Source: Chara braunii
Taxonomy: Eukaryota > Streptophyta > Charophyceae > Charales > Characeae
Assembly: GCA_003427395.1 (NCBI GenBank)
Contig: BFEA01000317.1
Location: 274,888-338,887, forward strand
Length of the DNA: 64,000 nt
Direction of reading: 5' to 3'
Shown: positions 32,690 through 44,753 of the stretch, piece after piece
Position numbering within the stretch: position 1 is the stretch's first letter
How the letters are laid out: every line of letters starts with the position of its first letter
Translations under genes and position numbers: made by a program
The notes under the pieces: generated by a model
The model's database searches: none
Seen by the model: only the letters and a program-made list of their open reading frames with translations
What the model was told of the DNA's origin: nothing

Positions 32690-33010
32690 TAGGAATTCTA
32701 AGAAACGTACACCTATATTACAGCGAGCGAGAAACATATTGCCAGATTTATTTTAGCACAACAAATAAAAGTCGTGATCCATGAGTCAATATGTAAGCAG
32801 GGATATGTCTACCGAAGGATTGTAAGAGTTCCTTAGGTAGAGGTAATTTATGCCTCGCAGAAGCTTATCTTATCGTAGGTGGTCGTGAGAGGTAAAGTCT
32901 GTACACTTGGTCGGAATGATATCAGAGTTACTCACGTCAATTGATTAAGTTGACTCTTGTATGACATAGTTGGTAATGTCCTGCGTGAGTGTGCACTTGA
33001 CACCAATGCG
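32690..33010 (+). other. Domain E, copy IV
   Basis: CTACCGAAGGA 32809-32819 pairs with TCCTTAGGTAG 32830-32840 (ten of eleven positions). GGTAGAGGTAATTTATGCCTCGC and TCCTGCGTGAG match the other copies. The surrounding sequence is more AT-rich than in copies I-III. Confidence 0.6.
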
Positions 33011-33179
33011 ATGGAGACCAGGATCATTAGTTAGTTTTGTAAATGTGACACATGTTGAAATATTGCTTCTCATTCTCATTCAAAACTACGTTTATTCCAA
33101 ATCATGAAAAATATTTTCTCATTCTATAATAATTTTTCAAATATTATATTGTAAGTTTTATAAAAGGTCATTCTTGCCC

Positions 33180-34020
33180 ATCTAAATGAAACAACCATAG
33201 TTATGTGGTCAACTAGTGCAAAGATAACTTGTAAGCCCAACCCCACTTATACCTAACATTTTCCTTTCCTGAATAAAAAGAACCTCATTGAATTTTTAAT
33301 CCTTTTGCAAAAACATCCACCATTTTTTAATCATAGTTTTTTTTTCCTTTTTAAGTATTGAAGCTTAATACTCATATTCTAAGAGTTGGCAACCTAGTAA
33401 ATGTTTATTAAAGTTTAATTTCTCTTACGAATTTCATCTTAACATTCGATAAAGTGAATGTTGATTAATCGTTGCATCTAATAATGTAAGAATAACCCTT
33501 GTAATACTAGTTTTATAAGTCATAATCCTTCGTTTGACCAAAAAGACCTCAAACCATGGTTTTTTTTTTTTGCATATTATTTCAAAAAATTTCGTCCACC
33601 ACCTCAACGCTTATTTTTATCATTTATTATCAAAATCATTGAATTCTAAAATGAGATCAAAACTTATTCTCCACTTCTTCTTGAATCATATTTTTCTTCC
33701 TTCTTTTAAGTAGAGCAACTTAATACTCATATTCTTGGAAATGACAATCTAAATATTCATTACGGTTCAATTTATTTTACCCATTTCATCTTGACATTTC
33801 ATAAACCAATGTTGATCAATCATTGCACTTAATATTATAAGAATAACCCTTGTCATGCTAGTATTATCAGTGATAACCCTTCGTTTGACCAAATAGGCCT
33901 AAAAACCTGCTTCATTGTTTTCTTCATATTACTTCATTTTTTTTCCTTCACCACCTCAACATTTATTTTAATCGTTTCTTATCAAAATAATTAAATTTAA
34001 AATGAGACCATAATTTTTTT
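33180..34020 (+). repeat. ~350-bp AT-rich tandem repeat, just over two units
   Basis: CGTTTGACCAAA occurs at 33531 and 33882; CTTAATACTCATATTCT occurs near 33365 and 33719; CACCTCAAC(G/A)(C/T)TTATTTT occurs near 33601 and 33951. The period is about 350 bp and the units are clearly diverged. Confidence 0.75.
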
Positions 34021-34029
34021 ATAACTTAT

Positions 34030-35440
34030 CATTTATTTATTTATTCCTTCTTTAACTTTGTTTATAAAATGAAAAACATGTCATTGAACTTTGGTTTTCT
34101 TCTAGCAAGACATATCATGATCGTGAAAATTAAGCCAATGCAACCAAGTCTCACCATCCCAATTGTATCTAATCGAAAGAGATGAGAAAAACAATGATGT
34201 AGTGACCTAGATAACGAAGATTAGAGTGATCCCTTCACCTTCTCAAGATGATCAATTGGAAGCGAGTCTCGTGCTGCGAGCCTCATGTTCTAGTCATCGT
34301 CCTCTCAATCCCACGAAGGTTTCATTCCATAACCATGCAGCATGTCCGCGATAAATTGTCATTACTTACCTTTGAAAACGTTTGAAAACAGTCGTCTAAT
34401 TAGAACCAACCGATAATATATTTTCGTTGAAAATTACTCCATCAACAAAAAATATAATCGTCTTCCTAGTCCACAAAGCACTGCCCCACTATAGAGAGAC
34501 TCGACGTGGGCACTAACCATGTCATAGAAGTTATGGTGGAGCAAATTTTCCTTGAGGATACAAACTATACCCTGCAACCTCGATCGTCAACCCGTGACAA
34601 AAGCAGGTTCGCGTACAACAGGAGAAGTTGTTGGTAAGGAAGAATTCTAAAAAAAATGACTGAATACCATGATATAAGAGAACCATGTGGCATGTGATCA
34701 CCTTCACTTATCAGCATCCCGTTCATGAACTTTGAAAGACTAACTACCTTCACGAATGAAGGCAACAACACTTGTTCATAAATACGTCAACACCCTGTTT
34801 ACTCCCCGCTGCCATACAACAACAATGCCCACTTCCCAATAGTGCGCCCTCTGACCCTTGGCGAGCATGGGATCTCAAAACGATGGGGACGACATCACGC
34901 TTCCGATAGGAGGAGATCACAAACCCTAAGGATTGTCAAATTGAAATTGAGATTCAAATTCACTTAATTAAACTTATCTCCGCCCCCTGTTACCAGTCCT
35001 CACTTCTTCCTGAGTAACAACACAAATTATAACCATAAATTCAAATGGTATAAAAAGTCTAATAAATTTAAATAAGTCAATCAAAAAAATTTATAAGCCC
35101 CACAACAAACCGCATTTATCAACAATTTTAAGGTAACTGAAGCTTTTCAGTAAAACCAAAAAATCGTCTTGATGCATCTTCAATTTTGGAAACCAAGTCT
35201 CCCCCCAAAGAAGGGAGACATTCGATCGCCCGACTATAAAAAACGAATTATATACGACCCAACTTTAAATGGAGGAGGAAAAAACTGCCGAAGTATAGGT
35301 TTTTCCAAAATAATTTTTTGTACCATTTTGAAGCATGATGACAAATGACTTCATGAGCTACTACTGAAAGGTGTGGGAGGAAGGAGAGACGCGAGAGGTG
35401 GTTGGCCAAAAGGTACTCACATTGCTATATAAGGAGGGGA
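34030..35440. other. Unassigned AT-rich DNA upstream of the LINE RT
   Basis: No recognisable domain. An endonuclease domain of the downstream LINE would be expected near here but I cannot identify one. Confidence 0.3.
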
Positions 35441-35442
35441 CA

Positions 35443-37800
35443 AAATGGGCATTCAGAGCTATAGACCTATCATGTTGTTGACCGTCGTGTACAAAATATA
35501 ATTGAAAGCCTTGACCAACCATTTACTCAAGTGTTGGACAAAATAACTTACTTGTCATAAACCAGGTTTCTCGAAATGCACTGCATGACAACATTCTACT
35601 GGTCAATTAATTGTTAAGAATTTCGTGTCAGTTGAAATGCAACAACATTTTTATCGTTATAAACTTTGGAACTACAACCGTGTCGACTGACATTTTTTTG
35701 ACAGATGCTTAGCTAAAACGAATTTTGGTACGACCTTTAGCCGATGAGTTCAGATCCTACACTGCAATGTCACCATAAAAGTGCAAGTGAATCAGAGCCT
35801 TGCCTATAAATTTTCGCTACAACGGTGGTATGAAAGGATCACCCAATAACTCCCTTCTTCTACATGGTGGTGATGGAGACAACGTAAGAGCCAACTGGGA
35901 CATCTGGAAAATTCGAGCTTGCTCCATTCCAGAAAAAGCAATGTAAGTTTGCTCCATGTTCGCGGACGACCTCACGTTGATGGTGGAGACCTCACATAGA
36001 ATTTGGAGGAAATAAAGGGCTAACGAACCACTTCCTCTCGAATATATCTATTAACTGGGGTAGTAAGACCTTGGAATGGTGGATGAACCACGGTAGGGGC
36101 AAACCCCATAAATACTCTCATTCACTTGCACCTTGGAATGGTGGATGCACCACGGCAGGGTCACCTCGCTCCCATTGGGGACCCCATCAGGGTCCTTGAG
36201 GTCCAGATCTTCGCCATAGGTAAACTTGACAACAATGATACATCCACGGTAGGGTCACCTGGCTTCCATTGGGGACCCCCATCAAGGTCCTTGGGATCTT
36301 GATCTCCGACATAGGTAAACTTGACACCAATGATACATGGATAACGAATCCAGCACCGCAAAAGTAGGCCTCTTGTAAGGACAAACATTCATCGCTTTTC
36401 GACAAGGCCCTGGTCATAATAATGTTGTCCTCGCTTCCCTTTGGTATGATTCAATCATTTATCCTTTGTCCCATTAGACCACCGGGTCATTAAAACAACA
36501 GGTGGTAGGTTTTCTAAGGTGAGACAACCACGAGACCCGACATCATGGCAACATGTGATCAACAGGGTTGTCTGGGATGCAGTCGTGTAACCAAAAGCAC
36601 AATGGGGTTTGGGAATTCTCAATCCCATTACTGAGATGGCCGACTTGTTGTTGCAATGGTTGAAGCGGATGATCTGCACATCGCACCTCCCATAGGAGCC
36701 CCTTGTGCTGACAAAACCGGCTAGACTTGCACCAGATATAACATTCTCCACACACTCGCCGACCTGGCTCGCCGACACCTTCTGGTCAGTCCCCAGACCC
36801 CACTCCTGCCCACATACACACTAAAAAAAGACAACTTCTAGGCATCACTGATAAAGGACTAGAAAAGGCTCCTTCTCCCCGACACACCTCCACCGAGCAG
36901 GTGGGAGGAGGTGGTCTGCCAGCCCATCTATGGGAACCGCTAGATAACGGACCGACAAAGGAGGGTCTTCCCCGATTGGGGTGGTCCTTGGAGCTTTTAG
37001 GTGCGAAGGGGGTAATAAAGGTGGGAGACCTCTGAGACTGTAAAATGTAAACAATGTGTCTCAAAGTTTGAGCAACAACTTAAACAGACACTATCACACT
37101 GTCATAAAGTTGGAGAAAGGTTGGTGGATATTCTCTTCTCCCTCCTCTTGCATCGGTGCTGATACTTCGGTGGGGACCAACCCTTAAAGAAGGCGATTGG
37201 GTGACAGTGAATGGGAGGAGGTTCGAGTGGGCAATGTGGTGGTGGTTTGATAGATAGAGGCACTGGTAAACCTTTTCCAGCAGGATCAATAGAACCGTTT
37301 GTCTAGAAGCACACATGACAAAGTAGCTAGATCAATTGGAGGCTGGTCAAGTGGATTAGAATGCTTAGAGAGGACTTTTGGGTGACATTCAGACCAAAGT
37401 TTCCTATTCAAGACCTCCCCATAGACATGGGGAGTGCATATGGTGAATCCCCTAAGGGAACACCTAACCTAAGTTTCGCTACCTTCATATACTGGGAGTC
37501 AAGGCGACTTAACGACTGTTGAGGACCAGAGTGGACCTACACGATGGAATAAGAGACTGCTGGGCAAGGCACCTGAATGTGCCACAGGAAGTGCTCAGAC
37601 CAATTCAGTTGTTCGAGGGGGTAAAGAGCAAACCGACCAAGCTTGCCTTGCTCCAATGGTAGATAGCCCACTGTTGTCTGCCAACGAATGTCTGGCTCAT
37701 CGACCATACACACCTAGTCCAAAGGGGGTTGACACTACACCGGTGCCCAACCTGCAAAGAAGGTTTCCCCTCACGAAAGGTAAATGAAACATAGAATACA
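35443..37800 (+). pseudogene. Decayed LINE (non-LTR retrotransposon) ORF2: reverse transcriptase to zinc-knuckle region
   Basis: Several plus-strand pieces, in shifting frames with many stops, follow the order of a LINE ORF2. SYRPIMLLTVVYKI at 35457-35498 matches the conserved NYRPISL-type RT block. FADDLTLMVE at 35958-35987 is the YXDD-box equivalent with both catalytic aspartates. LEWWMNHG-like sequence follows near 36070. QWGLGILNPITEMADLLL starts at 36595 and matches the GGLGL...L..KW block after the RT thumb. LTLHRCPTCKEG near 37730-37770 resembles the C-terminal zf-RVT Cys motif. The element cannot make a functional protein. Minus-strand frames over 36161-37316 are shadows. Confidence 0.75.
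36151..36340 (+). repeat. 94-bp tandem duplication inside the LINE pseudogene
   Basis: AGGGTCACCT occurs at 36157 and 36251, with about 90 bp highly similar after each. A second short duplication, CTTGGAATGGTGGATG, occurs at 36072 and 36132. These happened after the LINE lost function, or they disrupted it. Confidence 0.8.
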
Positions 37801-38097
37801 TACGATCTCTCCAAATGGGTCCCACATGTGTGTGAACATTCCCAACAACTTCTCAGTTTTATTTAAAGTCTCAGAAAATTTGTCAAAACCATAAGTACAA
37901 AAAACTCCCTTTCGCCCCAGTGAAATAATTGACCCATCATCTAACCACCAGATAACTAATGAGAATGTTGTAAGATGATTCAACCATAGACGTCGAATAA
38001 CTAATTTATTTTTTGTCATGTGTTATTTTATGAATTTCTGTTAGTTGAGGGAGAGCACGACTTTGAAATATTGCAAATGGCCATGGAAGTGTGAAGG

Positions 38098-38382
38098 GTG
38101 TTGCCTTGTGGGCACTGGACAACCCAAGTCTCGACAACAAATTTGTCTAAGGTAGGAAGAAAAATGGTCTTTTTTGTGCTCTGGTGGCGCGGCTGCACCT
38201 GGGTATTCAGGAGTGGGGAAACAACAAACACAATCAAAAGCATTATCCAGATTGAAATCAGGGCGCAATGGAAAAACGTAGTGCAAAAAATGAAACCACT
38301 CCCAAAAAAATCAGACATTGGTCGACGCATCAAGGAGTTTTGCATGCAATGGCTGGAGGGGGAACAGGGTGAAGGGATATAG
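38098..38382 (+). pseudogene. Probable C-terminal tail of the same LINE ORF2
   Basis: A 94-codon open frame contains VFFVLWWRGCTWVFRSGETTN, similar in layout to the W..W..RN-type ending of plant LINE ORF2 proteins. It lies about 300 bp after the zinc-knuckle piece. The assignment rests on position and Trp spacing only. Confidence 0.35.
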
Positions 38383-38689
38383 GGTGTCTAATGGGAGAGC
38401 TGATGGTTGGCAGAGCAGAAACGACTGGATACCTCCCAGAAGAACCATCAACTATGCTTCAAAGGTTGGACAACATTTGAAAATGACATCCCGTTACCCC
38501 TTCCGTCGGATTTCCCGGACTTATTCCCTATCCTGAATAAAACCCTGGTCCCGATTGACTGGTTTAGCAGGTAGCAGGAGGTGCTCACCGAGCGGAGTCA
38601 AGAAGGGGCTGAGTGAGGTCGGTGAGTGGGTAAAAGGGGATTGTCCCCTGGAGATCCGGACCTACCAACATTCCCCCACCCCCACCTCT

Positions 38690-39062
38690 CGACCTCTGCT
38701 CTGCATCGCGCCTCTAGCTGCCATGGCCTAAAGCCAGGGCTTTCTGGCTATTTTGGTTGTTCGGCCTGTGGGACCAGTCCGTGGCCTGACCCCACAAGAC
38801 GTGTGCTCATTCAGTCTTGTCTAACCCTGCCCGGTACCACTATCGGTAGTAGACCAATCCAGTCCAGTCCAGTCAGTCCGCTGGGGGTATGCCCCAACTG
38901 CAGTCTGTTTCAGTTTCATTCTTCATTTCCACACTTTGGTGTACGTGTGTGTTGAGTCTGTGCTGGAGTTGCGTTGTCCCTTCCAACACCATCTTCATCT
39001 CCCTCATCCTCATCCCTTCATCTTCATCTTAACGGACCGCCATCCTGGCGGGTCCTTCACAC
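38690..39062 (+). mobile_element. LTR-like segment, copy 1
   Basis: Roughly 75-80% identical by eye over about 350 bp to 50990-51335 (shared: CTGGCTATT, GACC(A/C)TGGCCTGACCCC, GTGTGCTCATTCAGTC, CTGCAGTCTGTTTCAGT). It ends in a strong hairpin (GGACCGCC with GGCGGGTCC) and CACA directly before a primer-binding-site-like string. The 5' boundary is not defined. It is probably a solo LTR or the 5' LTR of a decayed element. Confidence 0.55.
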
Positions 39063-39078
39063 TGGTATCGGAGTGGGC
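39063..39078 (+). promoter_or_regulatory. Primer-binding-site-like string after the LTR
   Basis: TGGTATCGGAGTGGGC differs at few positions from TGGTATCAGAGC, the classical initiator-tRNA-Met primer binding site of plant LTR retrotransposons, and sits exactly at the end of the LTR-like repeat. Confidence 0.5.
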
Positions 39079-39879
39079 TTCCCTCCCTGCTCCCCTCCCC
39101 CACCACCATTTGCCACATGGCTTGAGCCAAAAAAGAAAAAAGAAAAAAAAAACCTCGCCACTTCTCTTTGGTAATGATACTGGTGCACCTTTTCGATCGT
39201 ATCGTTTGCACCAATGGACGAAATATTTTGTTCTTTGGGTTGTTGGAAAACCCTCAACGAGCCTCTTCCAACAAGTTATAGACCACCTAATTCTGTGCTG
39301 TGGTTTAGGAGCTACGATCTTTCAAAGATTGCATTCTTTCTTTTCTTTCAAGCTATAAAAAATGACCCGTGCTCATTGTTGTTGTTATTGTTTTTTTTTT
39401 TTTTTTTCTAACGAACGTTATTGCTACAAGCCATGACTAATGTGGCGACATATCCTGTTGGAAGCGCCTTTCAGAGAGTTTTCCAAAAAGTCATTTTTTT
39501 ACCTAAATCCGCCCAACACATCAAAAGTTATTGGCAAAAAAAAAAAATTCTCTCTCTCTCCTTTTTCCCTCCATGTGGCTATCCCTAGTGCCACGAGGCA
39601 GCTTGCTAAGAGCTTTTTGAAGACCCCCTTGGCTAGGGGGCTGCACTACAGTGGAACTAGGTGGATGATCAACATCTCAACAAACTCCAGATTATGTTTC
39701 TTCATCTGCATATCTGATCCTTCCTATCAGATCAAACTGTTGTAGCAGCAGTTCATCACCACCTTGAAGACCCCTTCTTCCTAGGGGTATCCTGGAGATT
39801 TTGTCTGCTCTTGGCCAATCAAGAGTCTGCTATCACCCTTTACTTATTAATTTACTCTCTCCCAACCTTTTTCTCTTCC

Positions 39880-40237
39880 ACCCCTTCACCCTCTAATCAT
39901 TTTTTCCAACTCTACCACTACTCCCTCATTCTACCTCACTCTTTTTTCTTCTTTTTCCTACTTCTTTCCTCTCCTTCCCACTATTTTTTTACACCCCTCC
40001 CTCTTCACTCATCTTTCACAATTTTTTTCTCCCCTCTTCTCCTTACTCTCTTCCACTAATCTTTCCTTTTCTTCTCCACCTTTCTCATCCGTTTCTCTCT
40101 CATTCTCTTACCTTTCTCTCTTGCTTCCCTCCCCCAATTACAACCCCATCATCTTCCTACCTCTCACTTCAATCTTTTTCTCTTTCTCACCTATCCCTCT
40201 CTTTCTCATCAATTTTTCATTCTCCCCCCGACCAACT

Positions 40238-40316
<79 letters not shown>
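39880..40316. repeat. Pyrimidine-rich tract ending in a 75-T homopolymer
   Basis: CT-rich DNA from about 39840, then uninterrupted T at 40242-40316. On the minus strand this would be a long poly(A). No retroposon body is evident directly 3' on the + strand. Frames here are composition artefacts. Confidence 0.85.
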
Positions 40317-40439
40317 CTAAAAAATATTGAATTTTCTTATTCCCTACTTTTTTTCTTTTTTTTTTATTTAATTTATTTACTTATTTTAAAAATTTAAATT
40401 TTATTGTCGCACCTCTATATTTTTTAACACTTAGTTATT

Positions 40440-40815
40440 TCTGCTATCGACACATATTTTGACCCCTTAGAGGTAACGAAGTGCAAACAATTTTTTTTTT
40501 TCTCACCATACTCTCTTACTCAAGCACATTTTGACATTTTGGGGGCAGCGAAGTGCTAGGGAGATTTTTCCATTTACTTAGTCATTTTTTTTAACGACAT
40601 ACTTCAACCCCATGAAGTAATGAAATGCTGTTGAAATTTATTAAAAATAGAAAACTTAATTTTTTCTTCACTTTCTTTGCCTCCTCATTTATTTATTTTT
40701 TTAAAATTTTAATTTGCGGCATTGTAAAACTTTGTGTGTTTCTCTTAGTCTGTCCTTCCTCTTAACACATTTTTGACTCCATGGAAGGTAGGGAAATGTT
40801 GCCGAAAATTCCAAA
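40440..40815 (+). repeat. Array G: four short repeats with complementary ends
   Basis: Units near 40449, 40525, 40596 and 40764 share a TTTTGAC(C/T)CC-like start and a G(G)TAACGAA-like end. Their flanking bases are complementary and vary together: CAC/GTG, GCAC/GTGC, CAT/ATG, ACAT/ATGT. This repeats the variable-stem theme of the composite element at small scale. The short stems make it only suggestive. Confidence 0.4.
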
Positions 40816-42266
40816 AAAATAAATATTTTTTATCGCCTCACCTTTTGCTTCTTTTTTTATTTTTATTCTTTATTTTTTAATTATTTTTATCTTCAAATTT
40901 TATTATTTTTATATTTTTCCTTCCCCTCCATGTTTATTATTTTCTTTTCTTGATTAGGTCAGCACTACTCTACTCTAACCCCCAAACTCCGGTTAAGGTT
41001 TTCTTAGGGGTTTTCTAGGGCTTAGGGTTCTCTTAACCCCCCTCCTCTCCTGCCTCCTCCCATCGAGCACCTTGGACCCGAACGAATCCTCTCCCCTTGA
41101 CCGGCTTCGCTCCACCCTCTCACGCGCGACTTGCTGGTCACGAACGACACCGACTCACAACTACCCACTCCGCTCCCACGGTTCACTCCCTCTCACTGGT
41201 GGACCTCATTCTCCACGCACGACCCCATTTGTTTCCCCACCTCCTTCTCCACCTCCCGCCATGTTTACTCTCATCCATTCCCTGTATATGGATGAGAGTA
41301 TATATGAGGAGACCGTTGCAGCGCTATCCATCTGTCAGGTTCCAATTCAACCAACAACTCTCAGTCACGCCTCTATGGACCTTGATACCGTCCTCGAGAC
41401 CCTCCTCGCACCAATCAAGCACGCCTCAATGAGCGTGGACCCATACAAACGCAACTCCATGCGCTCGCCCTTGATGTTAACCGCCTCAAGGGATCTCCTC
41501 ATCGTTTCCCCCACCGCTCTCATACTCCATCCCCAACTGACTCTCAGTCCGGTTTCGTACGACTCCAGACACAGGGACGTCGTGGTTCCCCCTCCTCCTC
41601 GAGGCAGACCCAACACTCCCCGTCCACGGTCGCGAGTGTCGCTGCTGCTCATACCATACCGTCTGTTGCGGCACATCCATTAGCCCCCGCCGCTCTTGCC
41701 GTTTCGGCCACTGTCGTAGGTGTTGCTGTCCAGATACCGGTGTCTAGCTAGACAATTTTATCTACCCACCCCGGTGTTGCTTCCCAGCTTCCCGCACCGG
41801 TCGTGGCACTACGGTCTGGAACCCTCCCTGCTCCTCTTATCTCCTCACTTCCACCTAAGGGCTCCTTACAGTTCGTTACTCCTCTCTTTTGGACTCCTCC
41901 ACCTCCGACCTCGTGCACCCAACGAGTGGCTCCCTTGCAGGCCACCATGGCACAGATAGAGGGGGGGATACTCACCTTAAGATAACATCATCCTTCACAG
42001 GCTTCTCACCCTTTATCTTCCCCACTACTCCTACTTCGGTCATGCAGGCTCGTTTTCCTCGACCTACTTCTCCGCCTCTACCATCGTACCTCTCCACTCC
42101 GTCAGGTGCCTGCGGCCGTTGCCTCCACCTCTGCTGGACCTTTTCCCGGCAGCTACGGCTCACAGCCTGTTGTCACTTCCACACCTGCATCGACCCTGAC
42201 TGTTGCCGCCTCGGTGTAGACCCCTCAACCTCCCTCACCTCGACATCAACACAACGGTCCCCCCTT

Positions 42267-42926
42267 GTGCGCCTGTCGGATATACCTCACTACAATGGCA
42301 CATTTCGCGTGTCGCATTGGTTGCAGGCAGCCACGTGTGCACTTACACTTACAAATGCTAGTTAGGAGTCGTGGTGCTCTTTGCTCGCAACTAAATTGCG
42401 AGTCGACACTTTGACCATATGGGAGAGCTATTATACGCATCGTACTCACATAGGTGAGGCTTCCACTTTCGCGGACTTCACCACCTTCCTTCATAACTGC
42501 TATGGCACTCTCCATGACGCGACCGACGCCTTAGATAAGGTCACCACCCAGACACGATGACCCACGTCCTCCGCATCGGCAGGCCTCAAGCGCCACATCC
42601 GGGTGTTTCAGGATGCACATCTCATTTGCGATGAGACGCTCCTATCAAAGGTTCTTCTGACCAACAAGTTGCTCGTCGGTTTGCCCCCTGATTATCGCAT
42701 AGAGCTTTGGAGATAGACCTTTGTGTCCACAGAGCAGGCCTATGGGGTTGCTCGACAATACCAGAGGATGCGAAGTCACTTCTTCGACGCCCCGTCCTCT
42801 TCGCGATACACCGCCACCTCCCAATCACGTGGCACCACACGAGGTCATTCCTCTTTCACCACCGAGCTCAACCTAGAGCACCATTCTACTGGCGCTACAA
42901 TTCCCTCGAGTATAGCGATGTTGTGA
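42267..42926 (+). pseudogene. gag (retrotransposon gag domain), broken
   Basis: One reading frame gives about 220 residues with in-frame stops near 42364, 42558 and 42714. It starts with IPHYNGTFRVSHWLQAA, matching the P.F.G....W....-type start of retrotrans_gag domains, and contains the W.....F..F..L..-like layout (TFADFTTFLHNCYGTL) and LLVGLPPDYR, a typical gag end motif (L..GLP...). The upstream Pro/Ser-rich frames (41072-42260) may be the gag N-terminus or leader. Confidence 0.65.
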
Positions 42927-43182
42927 TCGCCCTATGTCAGAGATCGACCCTACCCGTGGGAACACCACCGAGGACCTCAAGTTTCGAGATGTCATCCAAT
43001 ACCACTTGGATGACGAGACTGTTCCGATGGCCGACGCTTGCAAATGACGATGTCCGCCATGGGTCGTGCTCGTAGTAAGCTTGCACGGGCTGGCGCCTGT
43101 ATGTTGGTTGTTCGTCAGGTAGACCTCCCGTAGGGTTTCGTCCCTCCTCGCGGAGCCCTATCCCCTAAGGAGTGCGCTGCCC

Positions 43183-43260
43183 TCGAAGCCCGTCGATGTT
43201 GCTTTCGTTGCCGCCAGGATGGACCGTGACACAGCTCCTCACGGTGTCTATACCATGCTG
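43183..43260 (+). pseudogene. gag zinc-knuckle remnant
   Basis: CFRCRQDGP, then a stop, then HSSSRC, gives a CX2C...HX4C arrangement with one or two extra residues before His compared with the usual CX2CX4HX4C RNA-binding knuckle. Confidence 0.5.
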
Positions 43261-43849
43261 CCCCCAATAGACACTATGTTGATATTTCTCATCAGCGTTG
43301 ATCTCAGTCCCACCCCGGCCCCGCCCGACCAATTTCATCCAACTAGCCATGGTGCAGTGTACCATTGAGGCCTCGCTTGTAGCCGGTTTCCCGACCATCG
43401 AGTTGTGGATCACCCCTTTGGCTACCACACCAGAGGATCCTTAGGTTACAACAGATGCGATTCCCTCTACGTCGTCGTCTATCGAAGTGTCGTTTGCCCC
43501 TAACATACCGCCGCATCTAGTCCTTCTGCTTCAAGACTTTCGACTCGCCTCGTCATTCTCACAACTCGCTGTAGCGCTCAACTGGTGATTCACGTTGATA
43601 TTGTGTTCTCTCTCTTGGATTTAAGCATTCTTCAGGCTAGTCAGGAGCAACTCACGAGACACGTAAATGTCTTGTGTCGTCTTCTCACTCCGTTCTCTGA
43701 CCCTAATCGCACCCTCCTCATTATTCTCATGCGCCTTGGGATATCTATAAGGGTGTACCATGCCTTATGAGACTCTAACTAGCAGAGGGATTTCGTTCAC
43801 CCTCGTGTGGTTGAGGAAGCTCATCTAGCTAACTCAAGGTCACGGTCTC

Positions 43850-44496
43850 ACTCTCCTTTTTTTTTTTTTTTTTTTTTTAATATTAAAAGCTCCAATCTAT
43901 TCGTGGGGAGCAGCACGTGCTGGGAACCGGGCCCAGTGTCCCCTATAATTGGAATACATTAATGATTGATGAGAATTTGGGATGATTCTGAAACACTTCC
44001 AGATGATTGAAATAACAAGTTAGGGATTGATGTTGACTACTTAGAATACTTATCTACTCAGAACTCACATACTACCCTAACCCTAATGTTAGGTATTCAA
44101 ACCAACCAGCCAATCTCTACCGATCCAATACTATGTATCAACCAAGCCTCTACCCGGTCTCACATCCCAATCCGGCTAGGTTACAGGGCAGTGCCACCCA
44201 CCCTAGCGCCGACCCTCGTCGACCAGATTGTAGCCTTTGGTCACGTATTATGATTGCCTTCCACCCTCAACAATCCCCAGATCTCTATCCGAGGCCTCAA
44301 GCTCCTATGAAGGTTACAGGGCGATGCCCCAGCACCGACCAACGTCGTTCTGGCCACTACTCAACCTAGGCAAAAACACAATAAAAGTTCATTTAGGAAA
44401 TCCGCTATATTAGAATGTCACATAAGAATTTGGATCTGATAATGGTGGGATCCAAAGCAGACAACCAATCTGATGGTGATGGTGATGATGTTGATG

Positions 44497-44542
<46 letters not shown>

Positions 44543-44720
44543 ACGATAAATGATGAAGATAGATGCTGATTCGTCTTCCTCTTTCCTCCTCCTTTCTTCC
44601 CCCTTTTTTCTTCCCTCTTCCTTTCTCGCTGCCTCCGCTGAGTAAAACTATCTGATAATAGGCAGTACCAATCAACCTCATCAAGAAAGAAACCCTCCAC
44701 TTCCATTACCCTCAGAGATA
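43850..44720. repeat. Insertions within the chromovirus: retroposon fragment, GTTACAGGGC repeats, TGA microsatellite
   Basis: A poly-T run (43858-43880) precedes a minus-strand copy of the short hairpin retroposon (about 43890-43940). Two units of the GTTACAGGGC...GCC family lie at 44180-44230 and 44310-44355, and a TGA microsatellite lies at 44476-44544. These separate the zinc knuckle from the protease piece. Confidence 0.65.
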
Positions 44721-44753
44721 GCAAGACGCAACACTTCTTTAATCAGACGGTCC

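Noticed and set aside
36161-37316. Minus-strand genes
   Set aside because: They are antisense shadows of the plus-strand LINE ORF2 relic.
40990-41040. Telomere-like GCTTAGGGTT and AGGGGTTTTC strings
   Set aside because: Only single degenerate units, not a tandem telomeric array.
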